Part shown: piece after piece, positions 23,301-38,300 of the stretch
Layout of the letters: the number at the start of each line of letters is the position of its first letter
Position numbering within the stretch: position 1 is the stretch's first letter
NCBI GenBank assembly: GCA_013398015.1
Contig: VZRR01011618.1
Span: 1,660,021-1,724,020, forward strand
DNA from: Oreocharis arfaki
Lineage: Eukaryota; Chordata; Aves; Passeriformes; Paramythiidae
DNA: 64,000 nucleotides
Reading direction: 5' to 3'
The notes under the pieces: generated by a model
What the model was told of the DNA's origin: nothing
Database searches by the model: none
Seen by the model: only the letters and a program-made list of their open reading frames with translations
Program-made: the position numbers and the translations under genes

Positions 23301-26300
23301 ATGAATCTGCAAAGAAACCATATTTCATTGACCTGTCAGACAGGGCAGGAGAAGCATAATAGCAGACACTTTAGAAGTTTGCTTACTCTCCCAAAGCATT
23401 CTGTAATTCCATAAGGTTATGAGAGTCTCTCCTGCAAGTTACCAAAATATTTGTCTGATTCATTGCCTAGTTTTTCTATACAAGATTAGTTTCCTTGTTG
23501 CATAATTTTACCCTTTTACTTTATTTCCTGTGGAAAGTGACCCTCACTTTTTGTGGTCTAGAACCTCCAGGCAATCCAATCTCAGAGACCATCAAAGATT
23601 GCAGCAAATTCAGAGAAGGCTGCGAAGATGATCAGAGGGCTGGAGCACCTCTCCTATGAAGATAGGGTGTGAGAGCTGGGGCTGTTCAGCCTAGAGAAGA
23701 GAAAGCTCCAGGGAGACCTTAGAGCACCTTCCAGTACCTGAAGAGGTCCTACGAGAGAGCTGGAAAGGGACTTCTTACAAGCATATGGAGTTACAGGACA
23801 AGGGGGAATGGCTTTAAACTGAAAGAGGGTAGGGTTAGATTATGTTAGATTTTAGGAAGAACCTCTTCATTATGAAGGTGGTGAGACACTGGAACAGCAA
23901 AGTTGTGGATGCCTCATCCCTGGAAATGTTCAAGGCCAGGTTGGATGGGCCTTTGGTTTAGTGAGAGGTGTCCCTGTCAATGGCAGGGGTGTTGGTACAA
24001 GGCGATCTCAACCCAGACAGTTCTTCAGCTGTGTGAGAGGACAGAGCCTCAGCCTACCACAGGAAACTCTGAAGTTGTGTGTCCTGATGAGCAGGTGCAT
24101 CATGCTGGCAATGAGTTTCTACCAGTGGGAAGGAGTTTTCTAGCAAAATAAGATATCTTCATCAAAACTAAAACTTATATGGGAATGGTTTGTTTGGTGT
24201 TTTTTCACAGATAAAAGACAGTTTCCTTTTGTCAATTCAAAAATTGTTAGTACCCTGAAGTTAGTCAAGTGCTTAAAAAAATAACTATTTAGTGAAAAAA
24301 TAGTTTCTTCCTAGTAAAAATTCTTTACAAATTGTGTAAGTATGCGGATTTTGTCAAAAAACCCCAGAAGAAAATATAAAACAATTCTGACTGAATCAAG
24401 TCTTCAAGATGTTTAGTCAGTAGAAATCTTCACAAGCACAGGGCTATGAAGAGATACTGCTCTCCTACTGTCTATACAGGCTTTCAGATAAAGGGGTTGG
24501 ACACTGTTTCTAAGGTTTGCTTTGTTTGGTTGTTTTTTGGTTTTGCTTTTTTTTTTTTTTTATTTCATTGTTTTGGTTTTATTTTTAATTTCACCTTGCC
24601 CAAATCCTCTAGAAAGTCCAGCTGGAATCCCCCCCCCTTTTTTTTTTTTGCCAACTTGCATCTTCTTCACCTCAGCAGCCAGCACAAACCAGCACAGAAG
24701 TGTTCATGGACTAAATGGAGTAGCTCAAATTAGGAAGAGTGGACTAAGCAGAGCCCAATGCCCAGCTGAATTGTTTATGAGGATGTAAAATTGTTGTTGT
24801 ATCCAATTTAGTAGACACTTGTGCATGAGTTTGGGTGAATGTCATGGGTTGGCCAATTTGCAAAGGACATAGCAACAGCTCCCATCCAAATTGCTGCTCC
24901 CCTTTCATCAGTGAGATTAATTTGCCACTTTTCCAAGGAAGGAGCTCTTTTATGTTGCCATCTCAGCCCAGACTATCCCAGGCAGTGAGCATCAATAGTT
25001 CTCAGCTCTGCATGGCATGTGTGGGAGGTGACACTCTGTCAAGCCTCCACAGCTGACACCCGAGTCTTGCATGACAAGCGTGGACTAGATTCCAACCCGA
25101 GAACATCTGGGCTATGTTACATACAGATGCATCAGACAAAAGCACTTTCCCTCACCCAACCACAGCCAAATCCTCAAAAAAAAAAAAGCCATTCCTACCT
25201 AACAGCTGCCAAACCATTTTCTGGCTTTGCTTCCAAGTCTGTAATCTAGAGAGGGGAAGAAAAAAACCATCAAACATATTTATTAATGCTGCCTTACAAC
25301 AATGCGTGGCAGACAATACTGGTGTCTGTGGAGTTACATATGTGCTGCAAAGCCAGTGGAAATCAACTGGACTCTCACGTAAGCTTTACATCAGGCCACA
25401 GATGGGAAGTCCTGCTACAATGAAGCCAATGGCAAAATTTCATATCCTCCAAGGGTTTAAGATGAGATCATAACTTTTCTCCTCATCCCCTCTGTAACAA
25501 AGGCTACTGAGTTTCAGCCAGTCACTCTTCTACTGAGGCATATAACACCCCCCAAAAAAGTACTTGTCTTGCTCTTGAGATAGCAAGAGAGCACTATCTA
25601 CACTAGCATCTTTCAGTGACTAGTTACAACTAAACTTGAGTGCCTTACTCCTACAAAATCTGCAACTGCCTAACTTTCAGACCCTGATTCTTGTCATATT
25701 CATAGACTTCACAGAAACCTAAAGCTGAGAGGAACTGCTAGGTTACTATACTGATCATCATGCATCACCCATGCTTTCCCTGATCCTCAATACTCAAGAG
25801 ATTAAACTGTTGTAATGTGCAGGCAGAGAGCAGGAGAAACCAAGATGCACTGAGCTTGTTTGTGCTCACAGTCTCTGCAGACAGACCCCTGAAATGGCCA
25901 TCTGGATGGGCACGCTGGAGAGTGAGAGCCTCTCTCCTGGAGAACACAGCTAGAGCAGCAGCTAGTTAGTTAATAAACATTCATTTGGAGAAACCTATTT
26001 GGTGTATAATGCTGAAAAAACACAGTTAGGACACAGCCCTGCCCTGGAGGTTGTATGTCACAAAAAAAGAACACAAAGCAAAGCTCTTGGCTGGTAGAAA
26101 TCCAGAGCTGTGCCATGTCCACTGAAGATGGCAGGGCAATTTCAATTTGCACTGCCCACAGATGGAACCCAGGCAAGCCAAAAAGGACTTCCAGAAACTG
26201 GCTCTCTCTAAACATTTTCTGGCCCTTTCTCCACACTTTTTTCCTGATGCGAAACCCTGAGTTTCTGAGACCACGGATCCAGAATTTCAGTACATCTATA

Positions 26301-29300
26301 AAATGTCTATTGTACCTCAGAGCAATATGCTACCCACAAATAACACATGCCCTAAATAATAAATAGCCACAGCGAATAATAAATGTCAGAGCAATAAATA
26401 AAAAATGGCAACATCTTTTTTTTTCCATGGGAGACACATGGGGATGAATACTCTAGTTCGTTGCAGACAGACCAGCCAAATTATTACTCGTTTTCACTGA
26501 TGATCCCCAGAGCTCTCAAATTAATTTCCTGCCTACTCAAACAGCCAGCAAAGGAGAAGAAACTAATTTCAGATTGGATCCTTCCAGGAAAGCACTTCCA
26601 CCTGAGTGAGTGGGCCAAACCCAGCAGTGAGGAGGGTACTCGAGGGTGAGCTCTGCAACACAGCAGTGATGCTGGCATTGCTTTCCTTGTGCTGCAATGC
26701 TGGAAAAGTATCATTTACCACACTATCTTCCACATCTCCCTTATCTACAGCTGTGAATGACAGGTCAATAGCATCACCCAGCAGCATAGCTGTTTACCAG
26801 CACATGGGAGCCTGCCTGTGCCACGGTGGGCATTAATTTAAGCACAGTCTAGACAGCTCGGGCAGCATAGATGTACTGGAGCTCTGAGACTGCTACGCTC
26901 CAAGCCTGTTACAGGCTCTTGCTTCCTAAGGACTGTATGAAAACCCCTGTACAAATATTTATTTTTTAAGGAAACAGCACACGGCCATTAGGGTCACAGG
27001 GAAACTTAACTTCGTATGATACTGAGCCCCAAACTCCAAACCATAAGGGTTGATCATCAGAAAAAACCTTGATTTTATAACAAAATTAATTCTTTAAATT
27101 AATTTCGAAAAGCAGTAATATTATTTCTACTATGTAATATTGAATGCTTGGTGAGGCTACCCTGCAAGGTAGAAGGCTGAGGAACTGCAAAGAGAATGGG
27201 TATTTTAGCATGAGGACAGATTCTGATGGCATTTACACACCTGCCACGCTGCGCAATAGCACCATTCATTTCAAGAGAGCTTCTTAGGATACAGCTACGC
27301 ATGAAAGATATCAGAATCTGCCCTACCCATCCCATATGCCCCTCTCTGATTGTTGCAGAAATACACAAAAGTCCAAATACAGCCAGCTCTGCTGCAGAGC
27401 CTGAAATGAGCTTAATCATTTATTCTGTTCAGCAAAACAAACGGGCCTTCTGTGCTTTTTCACTAAACACTTGCAATAACGAAACCTGGAATGATTCCTC
27501 TGATGCTTCTATTCCATGGCCAGCCCTAGAGCCTCTTTAACATCTTTGCTTTATAGAACCATCTTTGGGGGGAAATCTCTGGCTCTGTTTCCCCAGCTTT
27601 CTCCAGCTCTGCTGCCTAGCAGGCATGACTCTGCTCTCCCACTGCAGCACTCAGTGGATTAAAGTGTGCCCAGAAACTCTCAGATGCCACAACGCCTCTA
27701 TTAATCAACCAGCAGAAATGTGTACAGATCCAGTGCCTCTAGCTAAGAAGTCAGGTTTAGAGCATCTGAGAGCAATCAGATAGACATTGCAACTGAGCAA
27801 ATGAATTAATGAGCCTATTACCCCATTGTAGCATCACAGCCATTGAATTAATACTGTATTTACACTTCACTCCCACACTCACTAAGCGGCTTGATAGGCT
27901 TCCTTCTGCCTCAAAAACAATTAAGCTGTATACTGATTTTTCCTTCACGGTGTAGTTAAAAGCAAGAGTCAATCCTTGATGTTGCAGGGTGAAGTGAAGG
28001 CTCTGTTGCTCTCCATTCAATATTAATTTTGAGTACTCAGCTGGGTTCTGTGGAAGAAAATAAACTTGGTTACATCTTCTTCAGATGAGAAAGGATCTGT
28101 CTTTTCCTACCAAGTGCAACACTATCCCCTCTTTAAGGGAGACTGTAATCCTGTTATCCTTTATTCCTAATTACAGGTGAATGTAAGGTGTATCCTTTAC
28201 CGGGGAAATTTGTCTCCAAACATTCAATTTCTGTCTCATGTAACAGAGATGTTATGCTTCATTTGTAAAGCTATTCCCATGCACTTCTAAGGCGATGGAG
28301 CAGAACAAGCTTTTGCATCTGTGGGCTTTATTAGAAAATGCTGAAAAAAGCCCATCCTTTCTTCAGTGACATGCAAGTCAGGCCTTTCAGTCCCAAAAAT
28401 ACGCTTACCTGAAAAGACTCCACAGGCTGCTGAAATAGGTCCTTGTCTTGGATTGTCACTTGGACAGGGTTCTTTGCCAAATTCAGGACACGAATTAAAC
28501 TTTCTTTTGGGACAAGTCGAGGCATATCGGTTTCCTAATTAAAGTAAAAGGCTTTAAGTGCCATCTGTATGCTTTATTAGCACTTTAATATCTCTTCATT
28601 TTTAGCCATAATAGTCTTCCTCTCTGTAATGACACTTTTCCATCCCTTCCTCGACTGAAGTTGCACTCAGAGAAAACTGAACATAAATCTTTTTTAGGGA
28701 GGTTTCCTCATAGCAGCTCAATGGCCAACCCATCATTCCTCCCAAAAATTGCTCTTCACACCTCTAAGTGTACAGACTACACACCTATTGAAGAGGTAGA
28801 ACAATGTCACAGCTCTCATTATACAGCTCCCTAGTGCCTGGATTTAACCAACTGCCCCATCAGAATGAAAAAATTTGTGCTTAGCTTTCAAAATCAGTGA
28901 CCAGAATAATTATTTCCCACTGCAGTCAGTGCAGGAAAAAAATCAGGCCAGAAGTTAAGTAGTTTTGAAAATCTCAGTCCAACTTCACGTCTGTAATCAG
29001 TGATTTTGCATTACTGGACACCTTGCTATCTATACAGCCGACTATATAGATATTATTCCTTGTTTTTTGAGAGAGGGAAGCTCATGCCTCCAGCACTGAG
29101 GTATCTCTTTCTGTCAGGAATCATTTCCTAGAGAGAGTACATCAATCAGTGTCAGCCTTGTACTACCTGCAGAGCTAATTTTTTTTTTTTTTTACATCTC
29201 TTTTATTCTCATTTTATTTTCAAGTAGCTGCCAGCAATACTGCAGAGCTATTCATTTTTCTTCTACCTTATCTGATAATTTGGGTATTGCAAGCAAGGCA

Positions 29301-32300
29301 TTTTGAACCTAACTTGGTGGGGAGATACACTGCCACAGAAGACAGAGCAAGCTGATTTCCCTGTATCCATATGCTGCTCTGGACCAACAGGCCTGCTAAT
29401 ATTATCCAGCAAATTCCATTACTGTAGCATTTCACTTCTGCTACCCACAGTCAAGTGAAGGTGGACCATCTTATCCTATGCTTTGGTAGAGATTAAAATG
29501 GCCTTTAGGGTAAAATTTTCATGCACAGGCCGGGGGGGGACCTCTCACTCACCTCGCTTCTGCTCAAAGGAGTCACCCACAGCCAGAGCAAACTTTGGTG
29601 GCTGGCCAGAGATGCTGCTGGCAACAAGAGCATTTCTTTGCTCACATAAGAGATCAGAAAAAAGACCTGAACCCACAAAGTCTCATTTCAGTAGGAGGCT
29701 CATTAGGGGATTCACCTGAGGAACCAGCAGATGTTAATCCAGGGCTGTGAGCCAGCCACTCTAACAGAGCATTTAAAGTATACATAGAAGCTTTAAAAAT
29801 TAATCCTAGAGTAACTTTTGTGAGACAAAGGTCAGCCAAAGTCTACACAATGCTGGTCATGAGCCAGAAACAAACAGTACAAATCTGCAGGAGCTAACAT
29901 GGAATTTATAAGAGATTTTCTGCTATCCTGTCTGGGGATGCCTGGCAGTCCCTGATGCCTGTGAGTGCATTCATCTGCCTCTCCAGTGAAACAATTTGTC
30001 TTGTAAAAAAAAGCCATCCCCACCCTAAAGCAGGAAAGTAATTCAATTTAAAAAATTTTAAAACAATTAAATAAAAAAAACCAAAACCACCACACACACA
30101 CAAAAGACCCCAAACAGAAAAGTACAGGCAAGCTACAGCAAGAAATAGGAGAGAGAACAGACTACCTTTTGGAAATTAATCACTAGCATTAACTAGATGT
30201 CTGTCAAGCACTTTGACGATGGAAATCTAGAATATAGACCAATACAGATGACCAGCACAGCAAAACTGCAAAGACTAGAAAGAAAGACATAGAGACAAAG
30301 AAAGGGAAAAGTAGACAAGGTAAGAATTATCATTAGCAACTGGATCAGTATGCTCAATTGTAAAGAAAACTACAACTTTTGATCAAGGAGCACAACGGCT
30401 TAAAGGACTGTCTAAAAGGCATCAGTAAAAACACCCCATGGAAAGAAAGTATTTCTGAGGAATGCCTTGTGCTTTACTTACATTTATTTTGACTTCTATA
30501 ACAGCTGCAAGTCCAAACGCCAGCCCTGCAAGGATCATACCTGTTGCCATTTTCCTAATAGGTCTATGGAGCAAATGAAAGAGGTGCCATTAAGGACAAA
30601 AAGTAATTTAAACTATAGAATACCATTCCTCAGAGCCAAAGATGTGCCAAAACCATGTAATAAACTGTCCAACAGGTGGCACTCAGGATGACAGGCTGTT
30701 TAAATTGCAGATCTTTTAACTTAAAACTATTTTATTATTCTGTATGAGGCCAGCACTGAGGCCAATTAAAACTGATACTCTGTGAAAAGAAGTTTTCCTT
30801 TCAAGTTCCGTATTATCTTTTTCCCAGCTCTTCTAGCGGGAATAGCTCATGACATCATGTTAATCCATGATGTTGGAAGGAGCACTAGAAATGATGTATC
30901 TTCAAGTCCCTTTTGGGAAAGGCAAAAGATAAGTAACACGCTATTTAGCAGTGGGAATGAGGAACAGAAAAACGTGTAGTTTGTGTCATCAATGCTTCTG
31001 ACCATCTGGGGCATCATTCTGGGTTATTTCTCATGCCAATACATTTACATTTCTAGAAAATAAAGAGCTTGCTTCTAAACTCAAGGCAAAGCTAGCGCAA
31101 CTTTACCAGAGTTACGTGAGAAAATCTGACACAAAGCAGAATAAAACATGTCCAGAACAGCAGGTTCAGACTGAGTATTGAGCTGTGGAGATTTGAAACA
31201 AATGTGGTTCTAGATTCAGTGATCTCCACTCTTTGAAATGGTCTTTAGTCCTGGTATTCAGTCCTGGTTGGTGCTTGAGTTTGTGCTGCTGGGAGAACTA
31301 CTCTGTGAGCTGGTCATCAGGCAGGAAGTTTTTTGCCAAGTCAGGGCACAGTCCAGGCCATGGACTCACAATGAGGTATCAGGGAGAAGCACAAACTCTG
31401 ACGTGTATCCTGAAAAAGGGGCACCATTGCAGGGCTGGACAATGTTTTTGATATGTCTTTAGGTGCAAGTAATTCACCACGGAATTACTGGTGGGAAAGG
31501 ACCAGCAGGGTGATGGGGAAGGCTTCTGAGGCACCTGCCACCCCCATTTTATGTGGTTTTGCCCGTCCAGCATTGTAGTTTGGATTAGGAACATGCTTTT
31601 TAAGTCAATCTCCCCACTCACCACCCTTTCCCACGCTATGGTTCACATGCAGAAGTGGTGCTGGAGCATGGAAACCTGGCTCCTTTCAGTTGAAGCTCCA
31701 CTGGCAAAGGCACTCCATGAGCGCACGTAATATACTGCCACTGCTACAGGGCATCACTCCACAGAGGCAGAATACAGATACTCTGAAGTTAATTCCCACA
31801 AAATGCATAAAGTGGCCCTCATAAACAACCTGAGGTCTGCTCCTATTACACTGCACTTCTTGCTAACATAAACTAAGGATAAAATGCTTGGCTTACACGG
31901 AAATCCCCTTCTGCACTCACTGGTTCAGATCCTAGCCAGCATGGGACCATGAATCTGGTCCCACAGGGACTTTTCAGGGAGGCAATCATTTAGGCATGAT
32001 ATGGGAAACAAGGTGGAATACATGTCTATCAAATTCAAAGTGAGACTATTCATATCTGCTTTTGGAAAAGTCTGTACAAAGCAGAATCCGACATCATTGA
32101 GTTTTACCGTCTGGAATTTTCATGGTATGTGGAAGAGGGTGATGCTGCCTCTTGGGACTGAAGTATACTCAAGTATTGGGAAAGGTGAATGGCAATTTGT
32201 GTTTCTCTTCCTTAAAAACTGTTCTGCACACTTACTGCAAAAGAAAAAGCACAGATGCATCTGCACTGTCCCCAAGTACTTACGTGAAATTCAATTTGCA

Positions 32301-35300
32301 CATGTTTATCAGGGGGTAGAGCCCAAGGTCAAAAACTGGGATGAAGACAAGTATAAGAAGCGGATTTAAGAACTGCAACACAAAAGAATGGGAGTTCAGT
32401 GACTAGAAAGCAACTTTCAGTAATTAAACCCATAAAGCACTGTCCTCCAGAAATAATTCCATTACAGAAGGGACATGGACAAACACTTAAAACCTCCTTT
32501 TAAAATATAATCATAGTTTGCACTTAACAGCTTCTGCTATTTAGTTTTCACAGGCACAAATCCATTTTGTTCATATCCTCCCCTCCAAGAGGTAAGCAAG
32601 CATCACTGGCCCAGTTTCCTTGGAGAGAGAACTGAAACACAATGTTTTAGAGTACAAACCCCACTGACAATAGAGACAGGTGACCTTTGGTGCTGTGGTG
32701 GAACCTTAAAACAAATCAGCAACAATGGAAACATCTTGGGACTCCAGCAAAATGCCAGAGGAACAGGCACTATTCTGTGAAACTGGCAATTTCTTGCACT
32801 TCAGCACAACCGAGTAATCCCCCAGGAACAAAATTTCTCCTGGAAGGGGCACAGCTTGTCTGCCAGCCAGCAGTGGCAGAGCAAGAAGACAGAGAGCGAT
32901 GAAGAACAAGCAGAGAGAAATGTTGTTTCAGTTCCAAGGGAAGATTTCAGGGAACAGAACAGCTTTGAATTTCTCCAGGGCTGTTCACCATAAGAATTGT
33001 AATCAACTGTGACAACGTAGCACCACCTTGGAGCTTTCATGTTTTCATCTGCCCTGCAAAAAGGGAGGGACCAAACAGATTTCAAGAACAACGTTCATAC
33101 CAGGCCAGGGGCCTGTTAAAAAGAGATACAGGTTGTATTCTCCACATGCCGGCACTAGTTCAAGAGCTATTATGGTGGTATGTTTCCCCACACCTCTGCA
33201 ACATTCTGTAGGATTCAACTTCTGTATTAGGACATCCTCAGGGTCTTCTGAACCCCAAAGCTTGCAAAACAGCAAGTGAACAGTAAGGCAGAGGCCACAC
33301 CACAGCAACCAGCAGGAGCACTGCTATTACTTTGAAAAGGAGAAGAGAATGGCCACTGGTCTCATAAGAAAAATAAAAATGAGAGAAAAAAAGAAAATAC
33401 ATTCTAAAGGTTATTTCCTACCCTGTAGTATCTTTTACCTGCATTTGGTCAGGCTGAAGGACATATATTCCCTGAAACAAAAAGATATTCCAAGTGATTC
33501 ATAAACACTATAACATTTCAGTGCATATGGCAAATAAGTAATCGGTCCCATAGAGGCCTTTGCAGCCAAGGTGGTTTCCTCAAACGCTTTATGTTGGCTT
33601 TAGCAGCTGATATTGTGCTCTTGACACTTGTCATCTAAGGACACAGTGTTTAATAAGATCATTTCGCAGAAGGAAGCTGCACTCAATCCTTGATATTTGG
33701 CAGCTGTGACACAGCCCATGACAGGTACTGAGGCCCATCTTTCAGGCTGGCTGAGCCATGAACTAGGTGAGTGGAGAAGTCTGGGGGTGTTAGTGTCCAG
33801 GTTGGGAGGCGAGCTTAGAGCTTCTTCCCTCCCTGCTTCTATAATGTGAAAAGCCCCAATTCTATAAGCTCCAGGACCCTGTGAGCTCTGTTGGCATTTC
33901 TCCCAAATTCCCAAAAGGATAACAAAAGACCATCCTTGAACCAGTGGGCTGCACAAACAGCTCCTTCCTTCCCCCATCTGCACTTAACAGGCTTTGGACA
34001 ACTGTGACTTCTTGGTTTGAGCCAAGAGTCCTCAAGGCTATTAAGGGGTGCCTCACACTTGCATCAGTATACCCAGCTCCCACAAACAGGCAGGGACAAC
34101 AGGAATGAATGGATGGAGGAATCCCAGACTCCAAAAGGAACCATGGACCTGTCTGCAGGGAGGGTACTGGCATCTGTCTGAACTCCATGAAATGATCCTC
34201 ATGTGAAATTAAGATGAACGGGGAGAGGGGAAGGCGGCAGGGGAGGGGGGCAGGTGGAAGGGTGCAGGAGGGAAGAAATTAGCAGGAAATAATATGTTTC
34301 CAAGAAAGTGCTGTGGGGGGTTGTCTCCTGTCTGCCAGACTTGTTCTGAGCTGAGTCTAGACTGGCTGCCTGTCTCTGCCCACAGCTGCCTCCTGGGAGA
34401 GAGGAAACTGCTGGTCACAGCAAACGGGTCAATTAAAAATACCAAGCAAATCCCCCCTCCTGCTACTTTGTGCACACTATAGAAATGTGCCATTAGGAAA
34501 TGAGCCTGCAAATATTTCATCTGACACTAAATCATTCCCTGTTTGACTCCAGACTTCCTAGCTGAGCCCTTGTCTGCAGAACAGAAAGTCACAGAGTATT
34601 ACACACGTGAACTCCAACAAGCCTAAGGGTGGGATCACTCCAATGTTGCAAGTAATTCTCACCTTCTTGAGGTGGGGCAGCTCATGAGGGGAGAGCAGAG
34701 GAGACTGAAACAAAAGCCAAGGAGCTGTCCAAGTCGGTGTGACAGGAAAAAAAAAGCCCTGAATCCATCTTTCTCCACCTGGGAGAGTTCAGTAGTGACC
34801 CCTGGTGATACTCAGCTCTCCTGCTAATGGATCACTAAGTGCATGTGAGCAAAACACCAGGAAACAAATGTTTTAGATATACTTCACATAGACTGCATGG
34901 ACTTTGTTCTGTCTTTCTGAGGTGGATAAATATTACCCAAGGTGTAGTCTTTTTCATGCCTCATTTGAACTAATTAAGCCTAATGAGTATCACATGTTGA
35001 GAGCCCAATTTTTAACAGGAGTGACACAGAAGGTCTCGAATTTGTGGCTTTAAGTCAATTTTAAACTGGAAAATCGACATTTACAATCCTAGATTTTGAT
35101 GTGAGCATCTGCAGGCAAGATCTAGATGGCCTGTTAAAACATGTATGTCATAAAACCAGCCCTGTGTGGAGACAGCTTTGGGCAAATAGCTGATCTACAT
35201 TTATCTGCTACTGCAGCCTACACCATTGCCATTCACACCTTTGAAGAACTCTATGGAAACTAGCTAATTAATCCTTATCACATCTTTACCCTATACACAA

Positions 35301-38300
35301 GATTCCTGCTGGTTTTGAGAGGCTTCATGAATGCATCACCAAGTAATCCAGTGCAGAAATGTACAACTACAACAGCTCGTCACACCTTAAAAGGGCTGAG
35401 TGACTTCTCAGCCTTCCGTGGGGGCAGCAGGCTGAAAATCCTACCTGCTTTGGGTCACAGAGCCACAGGTTGCCAGAAGGTCAGCACCCCTGACCTTGCA
35501 GGCTGCTGATGGCTCCCCAGCCCTCACTTCTAGCTGAGATGAGCTGTGATGAACTAAACATGGCTGCATGAACAGAGCCTCTGGCTTCTAATCACCAAAA
35601 GGGAAACTCACCCAGATTCACCAAGCAGATGCTCTTAGTACTGCAAGACTCCGGTTAATAAGCAAGAGCAGGGATGTTACTACTAGTCTTACCAGCCCTG
35701 GTGACATTAAGTACTTACAAAATCAGCATTCATTTTTGTGGCTTGCAAAGTCCACCTGGATCCCTAAGGAGAAAACAGACAGCTGTGAAGCCTTCAGGAT
35801 GTTCTATGGGGCTAGAAAACATGGGGATAGACAAGTGGACAGTACTGGAGGTCTTATTTCCCATCTATTCCTTCCCTTCCCTGTAAAACCTGTCAGTAGG
35901 CAGGGCACATTCTCCCCTCTGATTCTGCTGTGCCAGACACTGGGCAGGACTGGGAAGGGTTGGCCAGCAGTGCTGGTGGAAGGCCCCGGACACTTGGTAG
36001 GAGTGGGGCCCACCGTGTCCCCAGGATGCTTTGGTGTGACCCCAGAAGGACAGAGGTGCAAACCGAGGCTGTCAGGCAGAGCTGTACACACTGTACCGTA
36101 CCTGCTGATCAAACAGGGCCCAGAACATTGGCAGCGGTATGAAGAGGAAGAGAACACGAGTCACCATTTTAACCTCCCCAATCAGCTGTTTCTAAAAAAA
36201 GAACAGGCAAAAAGGTAAAGTAGGGAGGTAAAGCCAACAGGTGATTCAAACCACAAAGCATAACTCCTATTTCTTTCTGCATGGCAGTTCTTCATTGTGT
36301 TTACTTGAGATATGGGGTATGTTTGCATTTCTACATTTCAGAGCAGCACCTAAACTGTCCATTAAGGGTCAGGAGGGTACAGATGTGGGAAGGGACAGGA
36401 AAATGCATGCAACGAACGGTGTGGCCAGGCCAGTCTTACTGTCTCCCCTGTCTATCTGCCCATCTCCCCTTTCCCACGCCAAACCTACCAGGTAGAGCAT
36501 CACTTACCGAGTATTTTTCTGATGCCCAGTCCAGCCAGTGATCTCTCTTTGGAATCTCACGGGAGCGGTTTCTCAGTCGGTTTTTAATAGCAAACTAGGG
36601 AGGAAAACAGGTTGGTAACTCATTCATGCCATACCTGCCCTTGTCACATTCCCAACTCAAGGCTACCTTCCCTATCCCCAAATGTAAGTAGTGCCAGAAG
36701 ACTGAGGGGGGGTGGGTTGCTGGATACCTCTAAAATCTCAAATTGGACGCTTTATGATGAATTGTCTGCAGGGAAATTTCTATGATACTGGTTGATTAAA
36801 GGTGTGATGTGGGAATGAATCATAGGATCATTGAATCTTAGAATATCCTGAGTTGGAAGGGATCCACAAGGGTCATTGAAGTCCAGCTCCTGGCCTGTTT
36901 ATGCTGTGTGCTCCAGTCACTGAACACACTGAGCCACCCTGGCAAATAAAGTGGAAGACCTCACTTAGAAATCCTGTCTTTAAGATCTTGCCTGTTTCCC
37001 CAAGGTATATTTGGCACTAGGATTGACCTAGATAAAAAGAAAACATCTGCTGTTAGCAACAGCTTCCTGAAATAGAAACATCATTATCCACCTAATAAGA
37101 GAGTATTTTTTCACATACTGTATTCAGCTCACACACCATGAAAAAGAATTTATAAGGCTCTAATGCAACTTCAGCAAGTGTCTCTTGCATTTACATGAAC
37201 ATGCTGAATGTCCATAATATGAATGTGTGCTATTACTGTCTGCTGAACTGATAAAGTTCAGAAAAATTATTCAACTGAAAAAAATTGAGTAATATATCTG
37301 ATACTCTGTGAGTTTCTGAATTTTCCTTTCAGTTCAGTTTCCACCAGCATCTGCCACTATTGGTTCCACTGACATCAACTGAACAGTCCATGGAGCTATA
37401 GGAAAACAACTGAAATTCTGAAAAATAAACTAGGACCTAAATGTGTTTCTTATTCCTTACAGCTCATCAGCAAGACATCCAGCAGCAGCATAGAGAAGAA
37501 CTCCAAAAGTCACCTCCCCTTTCCTTTAGTGACACCTTTTTGTCCTGCAACCTCAGAGTCACACATGAAAAAGAGAATTGCACACACTTACACTGATGCA
37601 TTTGCACACTTCCAGCAAGACGTTTCCTTGTGGTGGTGTTTTTCTGTACAGTCCACTTCCAGCAATGAACACAACTGAAAAAATATTATAATCCAAATGG
37701 GAATTCACATGGCTGAAGCTCAGTCCTGCACTGGCTTCTGGGAAGGATCCCCCACCCCTGGATTCAACAGAAATGCTCTGTCCTCGGGGCTCACAGGATT
37801 GCACTTTAAATAAATATACAGGAGTACTTTAATGCCTACAGGTGGAAGAAAATGCAACATCCTACAAGAGGCAGTGTGATCCCTAGAAAGTCACCCCTGT
37901 CTTATTATCTGCTCTGGCACAACAGACACCTCCACATCTGATTCATGCTGGGAACCAAAACTTTGAAAATTCACTCTATGCTTTTTGTAGACTAAACTTA
38001 AAATAAAATTGACATTGAATTGCTGCACCTGATGTTGGAAATCAACTCTCACCCAGTGGAAACATGTAAGGATTAATCCAGATACCACACAGGCTCTGTG
38101 CACTTGCATCTCACACACATTTCAATGGAACCTGCCACAAAGATCCCTGCCTCACAGATGTTAAATTACCTCCATTTATGGTTTCCACAAAGGGATATAC
38201 AATTTAGGATACTGTTTTGTCTTGGTTTTCTCCCTCAAAGCACAAAGAGTATCAGAATGAGACTTTAAAATCCTGTCAGAGATGGAGTTATCTGATTGTG

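Noticed and set aside
25709..25744. Minus-strand candidate for exon 17 (reads like VSVKSMNMTRIR before a GT)
   Set aside because: Its end phase does not fit exon 18. The 47-nt exon at 25199-25245 fits length, phase and homology.
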